Source: Rhodospirillales bacterium
Lineage (GTDB): Bacteria > Pseudomonadota > Alphaproteobacteria > Reyranellales > Reyranellaceae
Direction: 5' to 3'
DNA: 64,000 nt
NCBI GenBank assembly: GCA_016699855.1
Contig: CP064988.1
Location: 3,190,501 to 3,254,500 of the forward strand
The notes under the pieces are model-generated. The model did not search any database. It saw only the letters and a program-made list of their open reading frames with translations, and was not told the origin of the DNA. A program made the translations under genes and the position numbers. Below are positions 33,704 to 45,048 of this stretch, in pieces; positions within the stretch are counted from its first letter, which is position 1; each line of letters starts with the position of its first letter.

Positions 33704-34408
33704 TCACTCCGGCAGGTCGAGCCAGGCGCGGATCGTGTTCTCGAGCACGCGGGTGAGGAAGAACAGCAACTCGGTCGACTGGTTCGGGCCGAACGTCTCG
33801 GGGTCGCGGGCGCCGAACGACAGCACGCCGTCGGGCGAGCCGCTGGAGACCTTCAGGCGCACCAGCACGTCGGCGCGGACGTGCCGCGCCACGGGGCCGA
33901 AGAACGCCTCCTCGCCGACGATGTCGCCGCGCAGCCGCGCGCTCTCGCCCGGACCGAGCGCCGCGTCGATGGCGCCCGGCGCCAGCACGTAGACGCCGCG
34001 CACCGGCACCCGGCGCGGCGCGTCCTCGGCGCCCTCGATCGCCAGCGCGATGAAATCGACGTCGAGCAGGCCCGGCAGCTCGTGGGTGACGACGTGGATC
34101 AGCTTCTCGAAGCTGGTCGCCTGGATGATGCTCAGTACCGCCACGTGGATGCGGTTCTGGGTTATCTGGTTGGCGCGGCCGGCGCTGACCAGCTCGTGGT
34201 GGGTGGCGCGCAGCTTGTCGATCTCGCCGCGCAGCCGGCGCACCATCGCCGTCTGCATGTCGATCACGCCGGCGCCGCTCTGGCGGGCCGGCGGGTCGAT
34301 CTTGCCGGCGTTCTCGATCAGGAACTCGGGATGCGCGCGGAGATAGGCGAGCACGTCGGCCGCCGTGATCTCGTCCTTGCCGCGGGCTGCGCCGCGATCG
34401 GCCGGCAT
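33704..34408 (-). CDS. DUF484 family protein
   Basis: The 234-residue protein matches the DUF484 family: an N-terminal ADVLAYLRAHPEFLIENA segment, a coiled region (MVRRLRGEIDKLRATHHELVSAG) and a GAF-like C-terminal domain with LLDVDFIALAIEG and VLSFGARDPETFGPNQSTELLFFL. Its function is unknown; it is commonly encoded next to xerC, as here, which suggests a role around chromosome processing. The start ATG 34408 is chosen because sequence further upstream is antisense of fsa. Confidence 0.9.
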   Translation of the reverse strand: MPADRGAARGKDEITAADVLAYLRAHPEFLIENAGKIDPPARQSGAGVIDMQTAMVRRLRGEIDKLRATHHELVSAGRANQITQNRIHVAVLSIIQATSFEKLIHVVTHELPGLLDVDFIALAIEGAEDAPRRVPVRGVYVLAPGAIDAALGPGESARLRGDIVGEEAFFGPVARHVRADVLVRLKVSSGSPDGVLSFGARDPETFGPNQSTELLFFLTRVLENTIRAWLDLPE

Positions 34409-34425
34409 CGCTCTTGACTCCGCGT

Positions 34426-35097
34426 TCAGAGGATCGACTGGCCCGTCTTGGCCCAGTCGTCGAGGAAGGCCTTGAGCCCGTTGTCGGTCAGGACGTGCTT
34501 GAAGAGCTGCTTGAGGATGTTCGGCGGCACGGTGACGACATGGGCGCCGAGCTTGGCCGCCGCCACGACGTGCTGCGGGTGGCGCACCGAGGCGACCAGC
34601 ACCTCGGTCTTGAAGGTGGCGGGATACTGCCGGTAGATCGTCATGATCTCGGCGATCAGCGCCATGCCGTCGTGGCCGATGTCGTCGAGCCGGCCGACGA
34701 ACGGCGACACGAAAGACGCGCCGGCCTTGGCGGCGAGGATCGCCTGCGCCGGCGAGAAGCACAGCGTCACGTTGACGGCGATGCCCTCCGACGACAGCGC
34801 CTTGCAGGTGCGCAGCCCGTCCGGCGTCAGCGGCACCTTGATGCATATGTTGTCGTTGCGCGCCTTGCCGATGGCGTGGAGCTTGGCGGCCTCCTTCATC
34901 ATCGTGGCGTGGTCGGTGGCGGTGACCTCGGCGCTGACCGGGCCGGGCACGATGTCGGCGATCTCGCGGATCACCTCGATCATCGGCCGGCCCGATTTCG
35001 CGATCAGCGAGGGATTGGTCGTGACGCCGTCGAGCAGGCCGCTTGCGGCGAGCTCGCGGATTTCGGAGACGTCAGCCGTGTCGACGAAAAACTTCAT
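34426..35097 (-). CDS. fsa: Fructose-6-phosphate aldolase / transaldolase-like
   Basis: The small transaldolase-family protein of 223 residues has MKFFVDTADVSEI, GVTTNPSLIAKSGR, the Schiff-base Lys87 in NICIKVPLT and SPFVGRLDDIG. Its size fits fructose-6-phosphate aldolase (FSA/TalC) rather than classical TalB. It cleaves or forms fructose-6-phosphate, or acts as a transaldolase, in sugar phosphate metabolism in the cytoplasm. Gene position beside priA and DUF484 is common in alphaproteobacteria. It is divergent from priA with 48 bases between starts. Confidence 0.93.
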   Translation of the reverse strand: MKFFVDTADVSEIRELAASGLLDGVTTNPSLIAKSGRPMIEVIREIADIVPGPVSAEVTATDHATMMKEAAKLHAIGKARNDNICIKVPLTPDGLRTCKALSSEGIAVNVTLCFSPAQAILAAKAGASFVSPFVGRLDDIGHDGMALIAEIMTIYRQYPATFKTEVLVASVRHPQHVVAAAKLGAHVVTVPPNILKQLFKHVLTDNGLKAFLDDWAKTGQSIL

Positions 35098-35145
35098 GGT
35101 CCGTCCACCGTTTCCCCGCCGCGCGCCGCCGACTATGGTGCGCGC

Positions 35146-37420
35146 ATGACCGCGCCGCGCCGCGCCGCTTCTTCTAACGAATGGCCCCCCACCGGGCAAG
35201 GCGACGGCGCCGGGGCGGGCGCCGCCCCGTGCGCGCGTGTGGATAACGTCGCGGTGCTGCTGCCGCTGCCGCTGGGCGAGGCCTACGACTACCGCGTGCC
35301 GGACCATATGGCCGTCGCGCCCGGCGACTTCGTCGTGGTGCCGCTGGGACCGCGCGCGCTGGTCGGCGTCGCGTGGGGACCGGCGCGCGGCGATGTCGCC
35401 GAGGCGCGGCTGCGCGACGTGGCGCGGGTCCTGCCGGCGGCGCCGATGTCCGCGGCGATGCGCAGGTTCATCGACTGGGTCGCGTCCTACACGCTGACGC
35501 CGCCGGGCGCGGTGTTGCGCATGGCGATGAGCGTGCCCGAGGCGCTGGAGGCGCCCAAGCGCGAGACCGTCTTCCGTCTGGTCGACGATGTCGACGTGCT
35601 GATGATGGCCGGCGAGTCGCCGGCGACTCCGGCGCGGCGCCGCGTGGTCGAGATCCTGCGCGGCATGCCGCCGTCGCCGCCATCGGAGATCGCGCGCGCC
35701 GCCGGGGTCGGCGCCGGCGTCGTGAAGGCGCTGCTGGCGGCGGGATGGCTCGAGGCGCTCGAGCGCGACGTGGCGCACGCCGCGGTCGCGGCGCCGGACG
35801 CCGATCACGCCGGGCCGACTCTGTCGGTCGAGCAGGCCGCCGCCGCCGCCGACCTCGTCGCCAAGGTCGAGGCGCGGCGGTTCTCGGCGACGCTGCTCGA
35901 CGGCGTGCCGGGCGCCGGCAAGACCGAGGTCTACTTCGAGGCCGTCGCCGCAGCGCTGCGCGCCGGGCGCCAGGCGCTCGTGATGCTGCCGGAAATCGCG
36001 CTGTCGACGCAGTGGCTGGGGCGCTTCGCGCGGCGCTTCGGCGCGCCGCCGGTCGAGTGGCACTCCGAGCTGTCGCCGGCCGAGCGCCGGCGCAACTGGC
36101 GCGACGTCGCCGGCAACCGCGCCCGGGTGGTGGTGGGCGCGCGCTCGGCGCTGTTCCTGCCGTTCGCCGATCTCGGCCTGATCGTCGTCGACGAGGGCGA
36201 CGGCGCCTTCCAAGCAGGAGGATGGCGTCCTCTACAACGCGCGCGACATGGCCGTGGTGCGCGCGCGCCTCGAGGACGCGCCGGTCGCGCTCGCGTCGGC
36301 GACGCCGTCGCTCGAGACCGTCGCCAACGCGCGCGACGGCCGCTACGGCGCGCTGCGCCTGCCCGACCGGCACGGCGGCGCGCGCATGCCCGAGATCGGC
36401 GTGGTCGATCTGCGCCGCCATCCGCCGCCGCGCGGCCGCTGGCTGGCGCCGCCGGTCGAGGCCGCCGTGCGCGAGACGCTGGAGCGCGGCGAGCAGGCGC
36501 TGCTCTTCCTGAACCGCCGCGGGTACGCGCCGCTGACGCTGTGCCGCGCCTGCGGCCACCGCCTGCAATGCCCGAACTGCGCGGCGTGGCTGGTCGAGCA
36601 CCGCTTCCGCGGCCGGCTGGTGTGTCATCATTGCGGCCACGGCGCGCCGCTGCCCAGCGCCTGCCCGCGGTGCGAGGCGAAGGACTCGTTCGTGCCGTGC
36701 GGCCCCGGCGTCGAGCGCCTCGCCGAGGAATGCCTGGTGTCGTTCCCGGATAAGCGGGTCGAGATCTTCGCCAGCGACACGGTTTCGACGCGGCGTGCGG
36801 CGCAGTCTCTGGTGGAGCGCATCGCGGCGGGAGAGGTCGACCTGATCATCGGCACGCAGATGGCGGCCAAGGGTTACCACTTCCCGCAGCTCACGCTGGT
36901 GGCGGTGGTCGACGCCGATCTCGGCCTCGCGGGTGGCGATCTGCGGGCGGCGGAGCGCACGTTCCAGCTCCTCTACCAGGTCGCCGGCCGTGCCGGGCGC
37001 GAGGAGCGTCCCGGCCGCGCGCTGCTTCAGACGCACATGCCGGAGCATCCCGTGATGCGGGCGCTCGCCAGCGGCGACCGCGACCGCTTCGTCGCCGCCG
37101 AGCTGGCGGAGCGCGAGCGCGCCGGCTGGCCGCCCTTCGGCCGGCTGGTCGCGTTGATAGTGTCGGGCGCCGACGAGGCCGCCACGGACGCCGCGGCGCG
37201 GACGCTGGGCCGCGCCGCGCCGGCGTTCGACGACGTGCGCGTGCTCGGGCCGGCGCCGGCCCCGCTGTCGCTGCTGCGCGGGCGCTTCCGCCGCCGCCTG
37301 CTGCTGCGCGCCGGCCGCGGCGTCGACGTGCGCGCCGTCGTCGCCGACTGGCTGGCCGCCGCGCCCGTGCCGGCGTCGATCCGCGTGCAGGTCGACGTCG
37401 ATCCGTATTCCTTCATGTGA
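35146..37420 (+). CDS. priA: Primosomal protein N' (replication restart helicase), frameshifted
   Basis: The first frame (35146 to about 36211) carries the PriA N-terminal 3'-end-binding domain (LPLGEAYDYRVPDH) and Walker A GVPGAGKTEVY. The second frame (from 36212 to 37420) has LYNARDMAVVRA, ASATPSLETV, the zinc cysteines (CRACGHRLQCPNC, CHHCG, ACPRC), GTQMAAKGYHFP and QVAGRAGRE. One extra C at about 36211 breaks the frame: removing it turns the reading into FKQEDGVLYN, as expected. Just before it, the usual DEEHDG is DEGDG, so one Glu and the His of the helicase box are missing, perhaps a 3-base loss. Restored length is about 757 residues. PriA reloads DnaB at stalled forks. Sequence error is more likely than gene loss. 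Confidence 0.88.
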
Positions 37421-37449
37421 CGTCGGCGCGGCGGCGCGACGCGCGCGCG

Positions 37450-38259
37450 TCAGTCGCGGCGCTTCATGTAGACGCCGATGCTCCAATAGGTCTCGGCGTG
37501 GGTCGCGGGATCGCCGCCGATCACGCGCGCGTCGGCGGGATCGGCGCGCCGGTAGCGCAGGTTGAACAGCATGCGGCGCGTCAATCCGAGCATCGGATGG
37601 AGGCGGCGCATCGTCGCGACGTCGAAACGCGACAGCCAGTCGACCGACAGGATCTCCATGCCGTTGGCGTCGGCCAGCGCTTGGAAGTCGGCCAGCGTGT
37701 AGCCGATGCGGACGTGGTCGCCGTCCTGCGTCGGCGAGACGTTGTCGAAGCCGGGAATTTCCCGCGCCATGCGTGTGACGAACGGCGCGCTCGGCGTCGA
37801 CACCAGCAGCCTGCCGCCCGGGGCGACGTGGTCGCACAGCTTCGAGAACAAGCGGCGGTCGTCGACCAGATGCTCGAGCACCTCGAGGCATGCGACCAGA
37901 TCGAAGGGCCCGAAACCCCAATCGCCGTCGAGATCGAGTTCATGGAACGCGCGTGCGAACGGCAACGCGGCGAACCGGCGTTGCGCGCGTTCTACCTGAT
38001 GATCTATGCCAACGTAGGATGCGATCCTGTCGGGAAGCTGACGAAAATTGAAGAACGCCGTCGAGCTGCCGCAGCCTACATCGAGGATCGAGATCTTCGG
38101 CTGCGGCGCGGTCGCGACGTAGTGCGTCAGATAGTCCGCGCGATCGAAAATCGTGATGTCGCGGGTGAGTTCGAAGTACGGACGTCCGAACCGCCGCACG
38201 AGCGCGTTGTCGACTCGCGCCAGCGTCTTGCGGAGGCGATGATCCGGTCGCAGCGGCAT
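37450..38259 (-). CDS. Class I SAM-dependent methyltransferase
   Basis: The protein of 269 residues has the AdoMet motif I ILDVGCGSSTAFF near residue 58, GIDH (motif II) about 20 residues on, FDLVACLEVLEHL (motif IV) and PGGRLLVSTPS (motif V). Methyltransf_11-type enzymes of this kind modify small molecules, lipids or glycans; no target can be assigned. Its N-terminus begins MPLRPDHRLRKTLARVDN. It stands alone on the minus strand between priA and the ATP synthase operon, where most relatives have nothing. Confidence 0.88.
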   Translation of the reverse strand: MPLRPDHRLRKTLARVDNALVRRFGRPYFELTRDITIFDRADYLTHYVATAPQPKISILDVGCGSSTAFFNFRQLPDRIASYVGIDHQVERAQRRFAALPFARAFHELDLDGDWGFGPFDLVACLEVLEHLVDDRRLFSKLCDHVAPGGRLLVSTPSAPFVTRMAREIPGFDNVSPTQDGDHVRIGYTLADFQALADANGMEILSVDWLSRFDVATMRRLHPMLGLTRRMLFNLRYRRADPADARVIGGDPATHAETYWSIGVYMKRRD

Positions 38260-38502
38260 AGGGTCGATCTTATCGGGCAGAAATTTAGTCGAATCAACAG
38301 ATTACGGTGGCGTGATCGCGTGCGTCCCGCCGCCGACTCCGGCGCGGGGGCGGCGATGCACCCGACCGACGGGGCGAATCCGCCGATCGACCGGGTCACG
38401 CGTTCGCGTGCCCGGCGTCCGCCGCGCCGTCGCGGCGCGCTGTCGTTTCAACCGCGCCGACGGACGCCGCGCCGCGCCGCGGGCCTATACGGGCGCGCTT
38501 TC

Positions 38503-38531
38503 TTGCAACGCCGGAAACCGTGTGCTAGCAA
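38503..38531 (+). promoter_or_regulatory. Candidate promoter of the atpHAGDC operon
   Basis: TTGCAA (38503-38508) and an extended -10 TGCTAGCAA (hexamer 38526-38531) are separated by 17 bases. The -10 hexamer is poor but has the TGn extension. The resulting 5' leader of about 105 bases would include the hairpin at 38599-38614. Confidence 0.45.
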
Positions 38532-38598
38532 GCGGCCGCGCTTTGCGGGGGCGATGCCGACCCTGTGTCCGTCTGTTGCAACAACGTACGTAATTCCA

Positions 38599-38614
38599 AG
38601 GGGTTCCGACCCCT
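38599..38614 (+). promoter_or_regulatory. Leader hairpin with UCCG tetraloop upstream of atpH
   Basis: AGGGGT and ACCCCT arms form a perfect 6-bp stem closed by TCCG, a UNCG-class tetraloop. It ends 30 bases before GTG 38645. It might stabilise the operon mRNA or tune atpH translation. Confidence 0.45.
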
Positions 38615-38644
38615 CGAACCACGAGCCTCCGGGGAAATTTCGCC

Positions 38645-39204
38645 GTGGCGAACGAAGCATCCGGTCCGGCCGGTCTGGCGGGACGATACGCGAGCGCGCT
38701 GCTGGAGCTCGCCGACGCCCAGAAACAACTCGATGCCGTCGCCGGAGATTTGTCCGCGCTGCGCCGTATGATGGCCGAGAGCGCCGATCTGCGCCGCCTG
38801 GTCGACAGCCCGGTGATCGGCCGCGCCAAGCAAGGCAAGGCGATGGCGGCCATCCTGGCGGCCGCCGGCTCGGCCGACCTGACCCGGAAGTTCATCGGCA
38901 CGATCTGCCGTAATGGCCGCCTGCGCGACCTGCCGGCGATGATCACGGCCTATCTGGCCGAGCTGGCGCGCCGTCGCGGCGAGACCACGGCCCAGGTCGT
39001 GTCGGCCGCGCCGCTGACCCAGGCCCAGCTCGACGCGCTGTCCGAGACGCTGCGCCGTCTGGTCGGCAACAAGGTGACCGTCGACGCGCGCGTCGACGCC
39101 GACCTGCTCGGCGGTCTCGTCGTCCGGGTCGGCTCGCGCATGTTCGATTCGTCTGTACGCACCAAGCTGCTCAGGCTGCAGCTCGCCATGAAGGGAGTCG
39201 GGTG

Positions 39205-39205
<1 letters not shown>
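38645..39205 (+). CDS. atpH: ATP synthase F1 subunit delta
   Basis: The product is 186 residues. Marks of the OSCP/delta family include LAGRYASALLELADAQKQLDAVAGDLSALRRMM near the N-terminus (split by normal variation), KFIGTICRNGRLRDLPAMI, and the C-terminal KVTVDARVDADLLGGLVVRVG. It links F1 to the peripheral stalk of FoF1. Translation probably starts at GTG 38645. The stop overlaps the atpA start (TGATG). First gene of the F1 operon; the Fo genes are elsewhere, as usual in alphaproteobacteria. Confidence 0.95.
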
Positions 39206-40733
<1,528 letters not shown>

Positions 40734-40797
40734 CCGAACGGGCCGGCGCCGACGCCGGCCCACCCCAGACACCGCGACCTCACGGGCTGAAGCGCCG

Positions 40798-41673
40798 ATG
40801 CCGAGCCTCAAACAGTTCCGAATGCGGGTCCGAAGCGTCCAGTCGACGCAGAAGATCACGAAGGCGATGAAGATGGTCGCCGCCGCCAAGCTGCGCCGCG
40901 CGCAGGAGGCGGCCCAGGCCGGCCGTCCCTACGCGCAGGCTATGGACGGGATGATGGCGTCGCTGGGCGCCGGCATGGCCGGCAAGGCGGGCGCGCCGCG
41001 GCTGCTGGCGGGCACCGGCTCGGACAAGGTGCAGCTCCTGGTCGTGGCGACCGCCGACCGCGGCCTGTGCGGCGGCTTCAACAGCTCGATCGTGCGCGAG
41101 GCGCGCCGCGCCATCCGCGCGCTGCAGGCCGAGGGCAAGACCGTCAAGGTCCTGTGCGTCGGCAAGAAGGGCCGCGACCAGCTGCGCCGCGACTTCGCGT
41201 CGCTGATCGTCGACACGATCGACGGGCTGGGCAAGCCGCGTCTGGGTTTCGCCGACGCGCGCCGGGTCGCCGACCGCATCCTCGAGCTGTTCGAGGCCGG
41301 CGAGTTCGACGTCGCCACGGTGATCTACAACCGTTTCCGCTCGGCGATCAGCCAGATCACCACGCGGCAGCGCATCATCCCGCCGGCGGCCGGCGAGACC
41401 GGCGGGGCCGCGCCGTCGGCCTCGTACGAGTTCGAGCCCGACGAGGAGACGATCCTCGCCGACCTGCTGCCGCGCAATCTCGCGGTCCAGATCTACCGCG
41501 CCCTGCTGGAGAACAGCGCCTCGTTCTTCGGGGCGCAGATGACGGCGATGGACAACGCCACCCGCAACGCCGGCGACATGATCAAGCGGCTGACGCTGCA
41601 GATGAACCGCCAGCGCCAGGCGTCGATCACCAAGGAACTCATCGAGATCATCTCGGGCGCCGAGGCCCTCTAG
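40798..41673 (+). CDS. atpG: ATP synthase F1 subunit gamma
   Basis: The protein of 291 residues is the central rotor shaft of F1. The N-terminal helix MPSLKQFRMRVRSVQSTQKI then TKAMKMVAAAKLRRAQ is characteristic. So are DRGLCGGFNSSIVREARR in the middle and the C-terminal helix AMDNATRNAGDMIKRLTLQM (with NRQRQASITKELIEI after it). It lies 64 bases after atpA. Confidence 0.97.
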   Translation: MPSLKQFRMRVRSVQSTQKITKAMKMVAAAKLRRAQEAAQAGRPYAQAMDGMMASLGAGMAGKAGAPRLLAGTGSDKVQLLVVATADRGLCGGFNSSIVREARRAIRALQAEGKTVKVLCVGKKGRDQLRRDFASLIVDTIDGLGKPRLGFADARRVADRILELFEAGEFDVATVIYNRFRSAISQITTRQRIIPPAAGETGGAAPSASYEFEPDEETILADLLPRNLAVQIYRALLENSASFFGAQMTAMDNATRNAGDMIKRLTLQMNRQRQASITKELIEIISGAEAL

Positions 41674-41719
41674 CGCCTCCGCCCGCGACCAACGCACGAC
41701 CGACAAAGGGGTTACCGAC

Positions 41720-43144
<1,425 letters not shown>

Positions 43145-43173
43145 CGGACCGCGCGTCGACGGGAGGGGGCCCG

Positions 43174-43587
43174 ATGGCCAAGGTTGCGTTCTCACTGGTG
43201 CTGCCCGAGCGCGAGCTCGCCCGGCTCGACGCCGACATGGTGGTCGTGCCCGGCGGCGACGGCGATTTCGGCGTGATGCCCGGGCACATCGCGATGGTCT
43301 CGACCGTCCGTCCGGGCGTGGTCGAGCTGCACGACGCCGGCAAGGTCTCCGCCCGCTACATGGTCGCCGGCGGTTTCGCCGAGGTCACGCCGGAGCGCTG
43401 CACCGTTCTGGCCGAGGAGGCCGTGCCGCTGGCCGAGGTGACCGCCGACGGTCTCGCCAAGCGCGTCAAGGACGCCGACGCGGCCGTCGCCGACGCGGCC
43501 ACGCCGGGCGAGAAGGCGGCCGCCGAGCGCGCCGCGACGGTCGCGCGCGAGCTTCAGCGGGCGCACGCCTACGCGGCGGCCCACTGA
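43174..43587 (+). CDS. atpC: ATP synthase F1 subunit epsilon
   Basis: The protein has 137 residues. The N-terminal beta-barrel contains VVVPGGDGDFGVMPGHIAMVS and the C-terminal helical part contains EKAAAERAATVARELQRAH. Epsilon sits on the rotor and modulates F1 hydrolysis. A GGGAGGGGG ribosome-binding site is directly upstream of ATG 43174. Last gene of the F1 operon; a strong terminator hairpin follows. Confidence 0.95.
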   Translation: MAKVAFSLVLPERELARLDADMVVVPGGDGDFGVMPGHIAMVSTVRPGVVELHDAGKVSARYMVAGGFAEVTPERCTVLAEEAVPLAEVTADGLAKRVKDADAAVADAATPGEKAAAERAATVARELQRAHAYAAAH

Positions 43588-43611
43588 CGCCGCGGCCCGA
43601 TCCACGGAATC

Positions 43612-43642
43612 GAGGGGGCCGGCGTTGCGCGCCGGCCCCCTC
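43612..43642 (+). terminator. Strong GC hairpin terminating the atp operon
   Basis: A perfect 13-bp stem (43612-43624 with 43630-43642) encloses a 5-base loop, 25 bases after the atpC stop. A short TCTCCGTTT tail follows rather than a clean T-run, so it is a probable intrinsic terminator. Confidence 0.75.
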
Positions 43643-43725
43643 TCCGTTTATGACTCGCGCATGACGCCCCCGGGCGGCCCGGAACCCGGGACGGACCGGC
43701 GGCGTTCCAAAGGGCGGCGGGATCC

Positions 43726-44544
43726 ATGAAGAACTGGACGCTCGACGACATTGCCTGGGACCGGTTCGAGCCGGCGAAGGTCGACGCCGACCTCCTGGGC
43801 ATCGTCAAGGCCGCCGCCCTCGTCGAGCGCAACGGCCTCGACTACGGCGTCTACCTCAACAACGTGTTCGCCGACGACCCGGAGTTCCGCGCCGTGATCG
43901 ACCAGTGGTCGCGCGAGGAGGTCCAGCACGGGCTGGCGCTGGGACGCTGGGCGGCGATGGCCGATCCGTCGTTCGACCCCGACGCCGCGTTCCGGCGCTT
44001 CACCGACGGCTACAAGCTGCCGCTCGACGCGCGCACGTCGGTGCGTGGATCGCGCGCCGGCGAGCTGATGGCGCGCTGCATGGTCGAGACCGGCACCAGC
44101 TCCTACTACGCCGCCCTGCGGGACGCCGCGACCGAGCCGGTCCTGAGGCAGATCTGCGACTGCGTCGCGCGCGACGAATTGCGCCACTACAAGCTGTTCT
44201 ACGCCCACATGCGGCGCTACGTGGAGACCGAGCGGCTCGGCGCCTGGGGCCGGGCCCGAGTCGGCGTCGGCCGCATCGCCGAGAGCGAGGACGACGAGCT
44301 GGCCTTCGCCTACTACGCGGCCAACGCGCCGGCGGACGCGGTCTACGACCGGCGCACCTACAGCCGCGCCTACGCGCGGCGCGCCTACGCCGTCTACCGT
44401 CCGCGGCACGTCGAGCGCGGCGTGGCGATGATCCTGAAGGCGGTCGGCGTCAACGCCACGGGCCGTCTCAACGCCCTGTTGACGCGGCTCGCCGCGTGGT
44501 TCCTCCGCTGGCGCTCCGCGCGGCTGGCGCGCGCCGGCGCCTGA
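43726..44544 (+). CDS. Ferritin-like diiron-domain protein
   Basis: The all-helical protein of 272 residues shows two diiron-type E-x2-H signatures: SREEVQHGLALGRW near residue 65 and ARDELRHYKLFYAH near residue 150, with additional Glu in METGTSSYYAALRD. This pattern is that of ferritin-like or acyl-ACP-desaturase-like helical bundles. It may be an oxidase, hydroxylase or iron-storage protein, and nothing identifies the substrate. ATG 43726 follows GGCGGGAT. The C-terminal RLNALLTRLAAWFLRWRSARL is amphipathic and could bind membrane. It lies between the atp terminator and rppH (convergent). Confidence 0.78.
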   Translation: MKNWTLDDIAWDRFEPAKVDADLLGIVKAAALVERNGLDYGVYLNNVFADDPEFRAVIDQWSREEVQHGLALGRWAAMADPSFDPDAAFRRFTDGYKLPLDARTSVRGSRAGELMARCMVETGTSSYYAALRDAATEPVLRQICDCVARDELRHYKLFYAHMRRYVETERLGAWGRARVGVGRIAESEDDELAFAYYAANAPADAVYDRRTYSRAYARRAYAVYRPRHVERGVAMILKAVGVNATGRLNALLTRLAAWFLRWRSARLARAGA

Positions 44545-44553
44545 GGCGCCCGC

Positions 44554-45032
44554 TCAGTCGACGAGGTCGGCGAACTCCGCGACCACGGCGCGGTAGACGT
44601 CGCGCTTGAACGGCACGATCAGCTCCGGCAGCTCCGCCCGCGCGCCCAGCGCCACGCCGCGAACTCGGGATGGCGCGTGCGGATGTCGATGTCCTCGTCG
44701 CCGCCGAGGAAGCGCATCGCCACCCAGCGCTGCGCCTGGCCACGCCAGCGGCCGCGCCACAACCGCTTGGCCACCGGCCGCGGCACGTCGTAGGCGTACC
44801 AGCGCGCGCTCTCGCGCAGAACCTCGGCGGCGGCGGTGCCGACCTCCTCCTCCAGCTCGCGCGCGGCGGCCTCGACCGCCGACTCGCCGTCGTCGATGCC
44901 GCCTTGCGGCATCTGCCACGCGTCCTCGCGTGAATCGACGCGCCGCCCGATCCAGACGCGTCGATCCGGCGCGATCAGCATGATCCCGACGTTGGGGCGG
45001 TAGCCCTCCGGGGGCGCGTCCGATTCGATCAT
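44554..45032 (-). CDS. rppH: RNA pyrophosphohydrolase (NUDIX), frameshifted near the 3' end
   Basis: The upstream frame (from 45032) reads YRPNVGIMLIAPDRRVWIGRR, the NUDIX box GGIDDGESAVEAAARELEEE then VGT, and HPEFAAWRW. The expected ending (ELPELIVPFKRDVYRAVVAE) is found in a different frame down to 44554. The break is at about 44635-44650, where 11 bases replace the 12 expected between WRW and ELPEL, so one base is missing. RppH removes pyrophosphate from the 5' end of mRNA to start decay. Restored length is about 159 residues, typical for the family. Gene order (rppH after the yibQ-like gene) is the conserved alphaproteobacterial one. Confidence 0.88.
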
Positions 45033-45048
45033 CGCGGCCCCGCCGCCG

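Larger units (their letters stand above)
38260..38644. other. 385-bp intergenic region upstream of atpH
   Basis: This gap between the divergent methyltransferase and atpH starts holds an AT-richer patch (about 38265-38310) suitable for the methyltransferase promoter, a candidate promoter at 38503-38531 and a small hairpin at 38599-38614 in the atp leader. Short open frames in it lack any recognisable coding signal. No RNA gene was recognised. Confidence 0.6.

Noticed and set aside
38312..38593. Small ORF upstream of atpH
   Set aside because: Arg-rich translation, overlaps the likely promoter, no ribosome-binding site.
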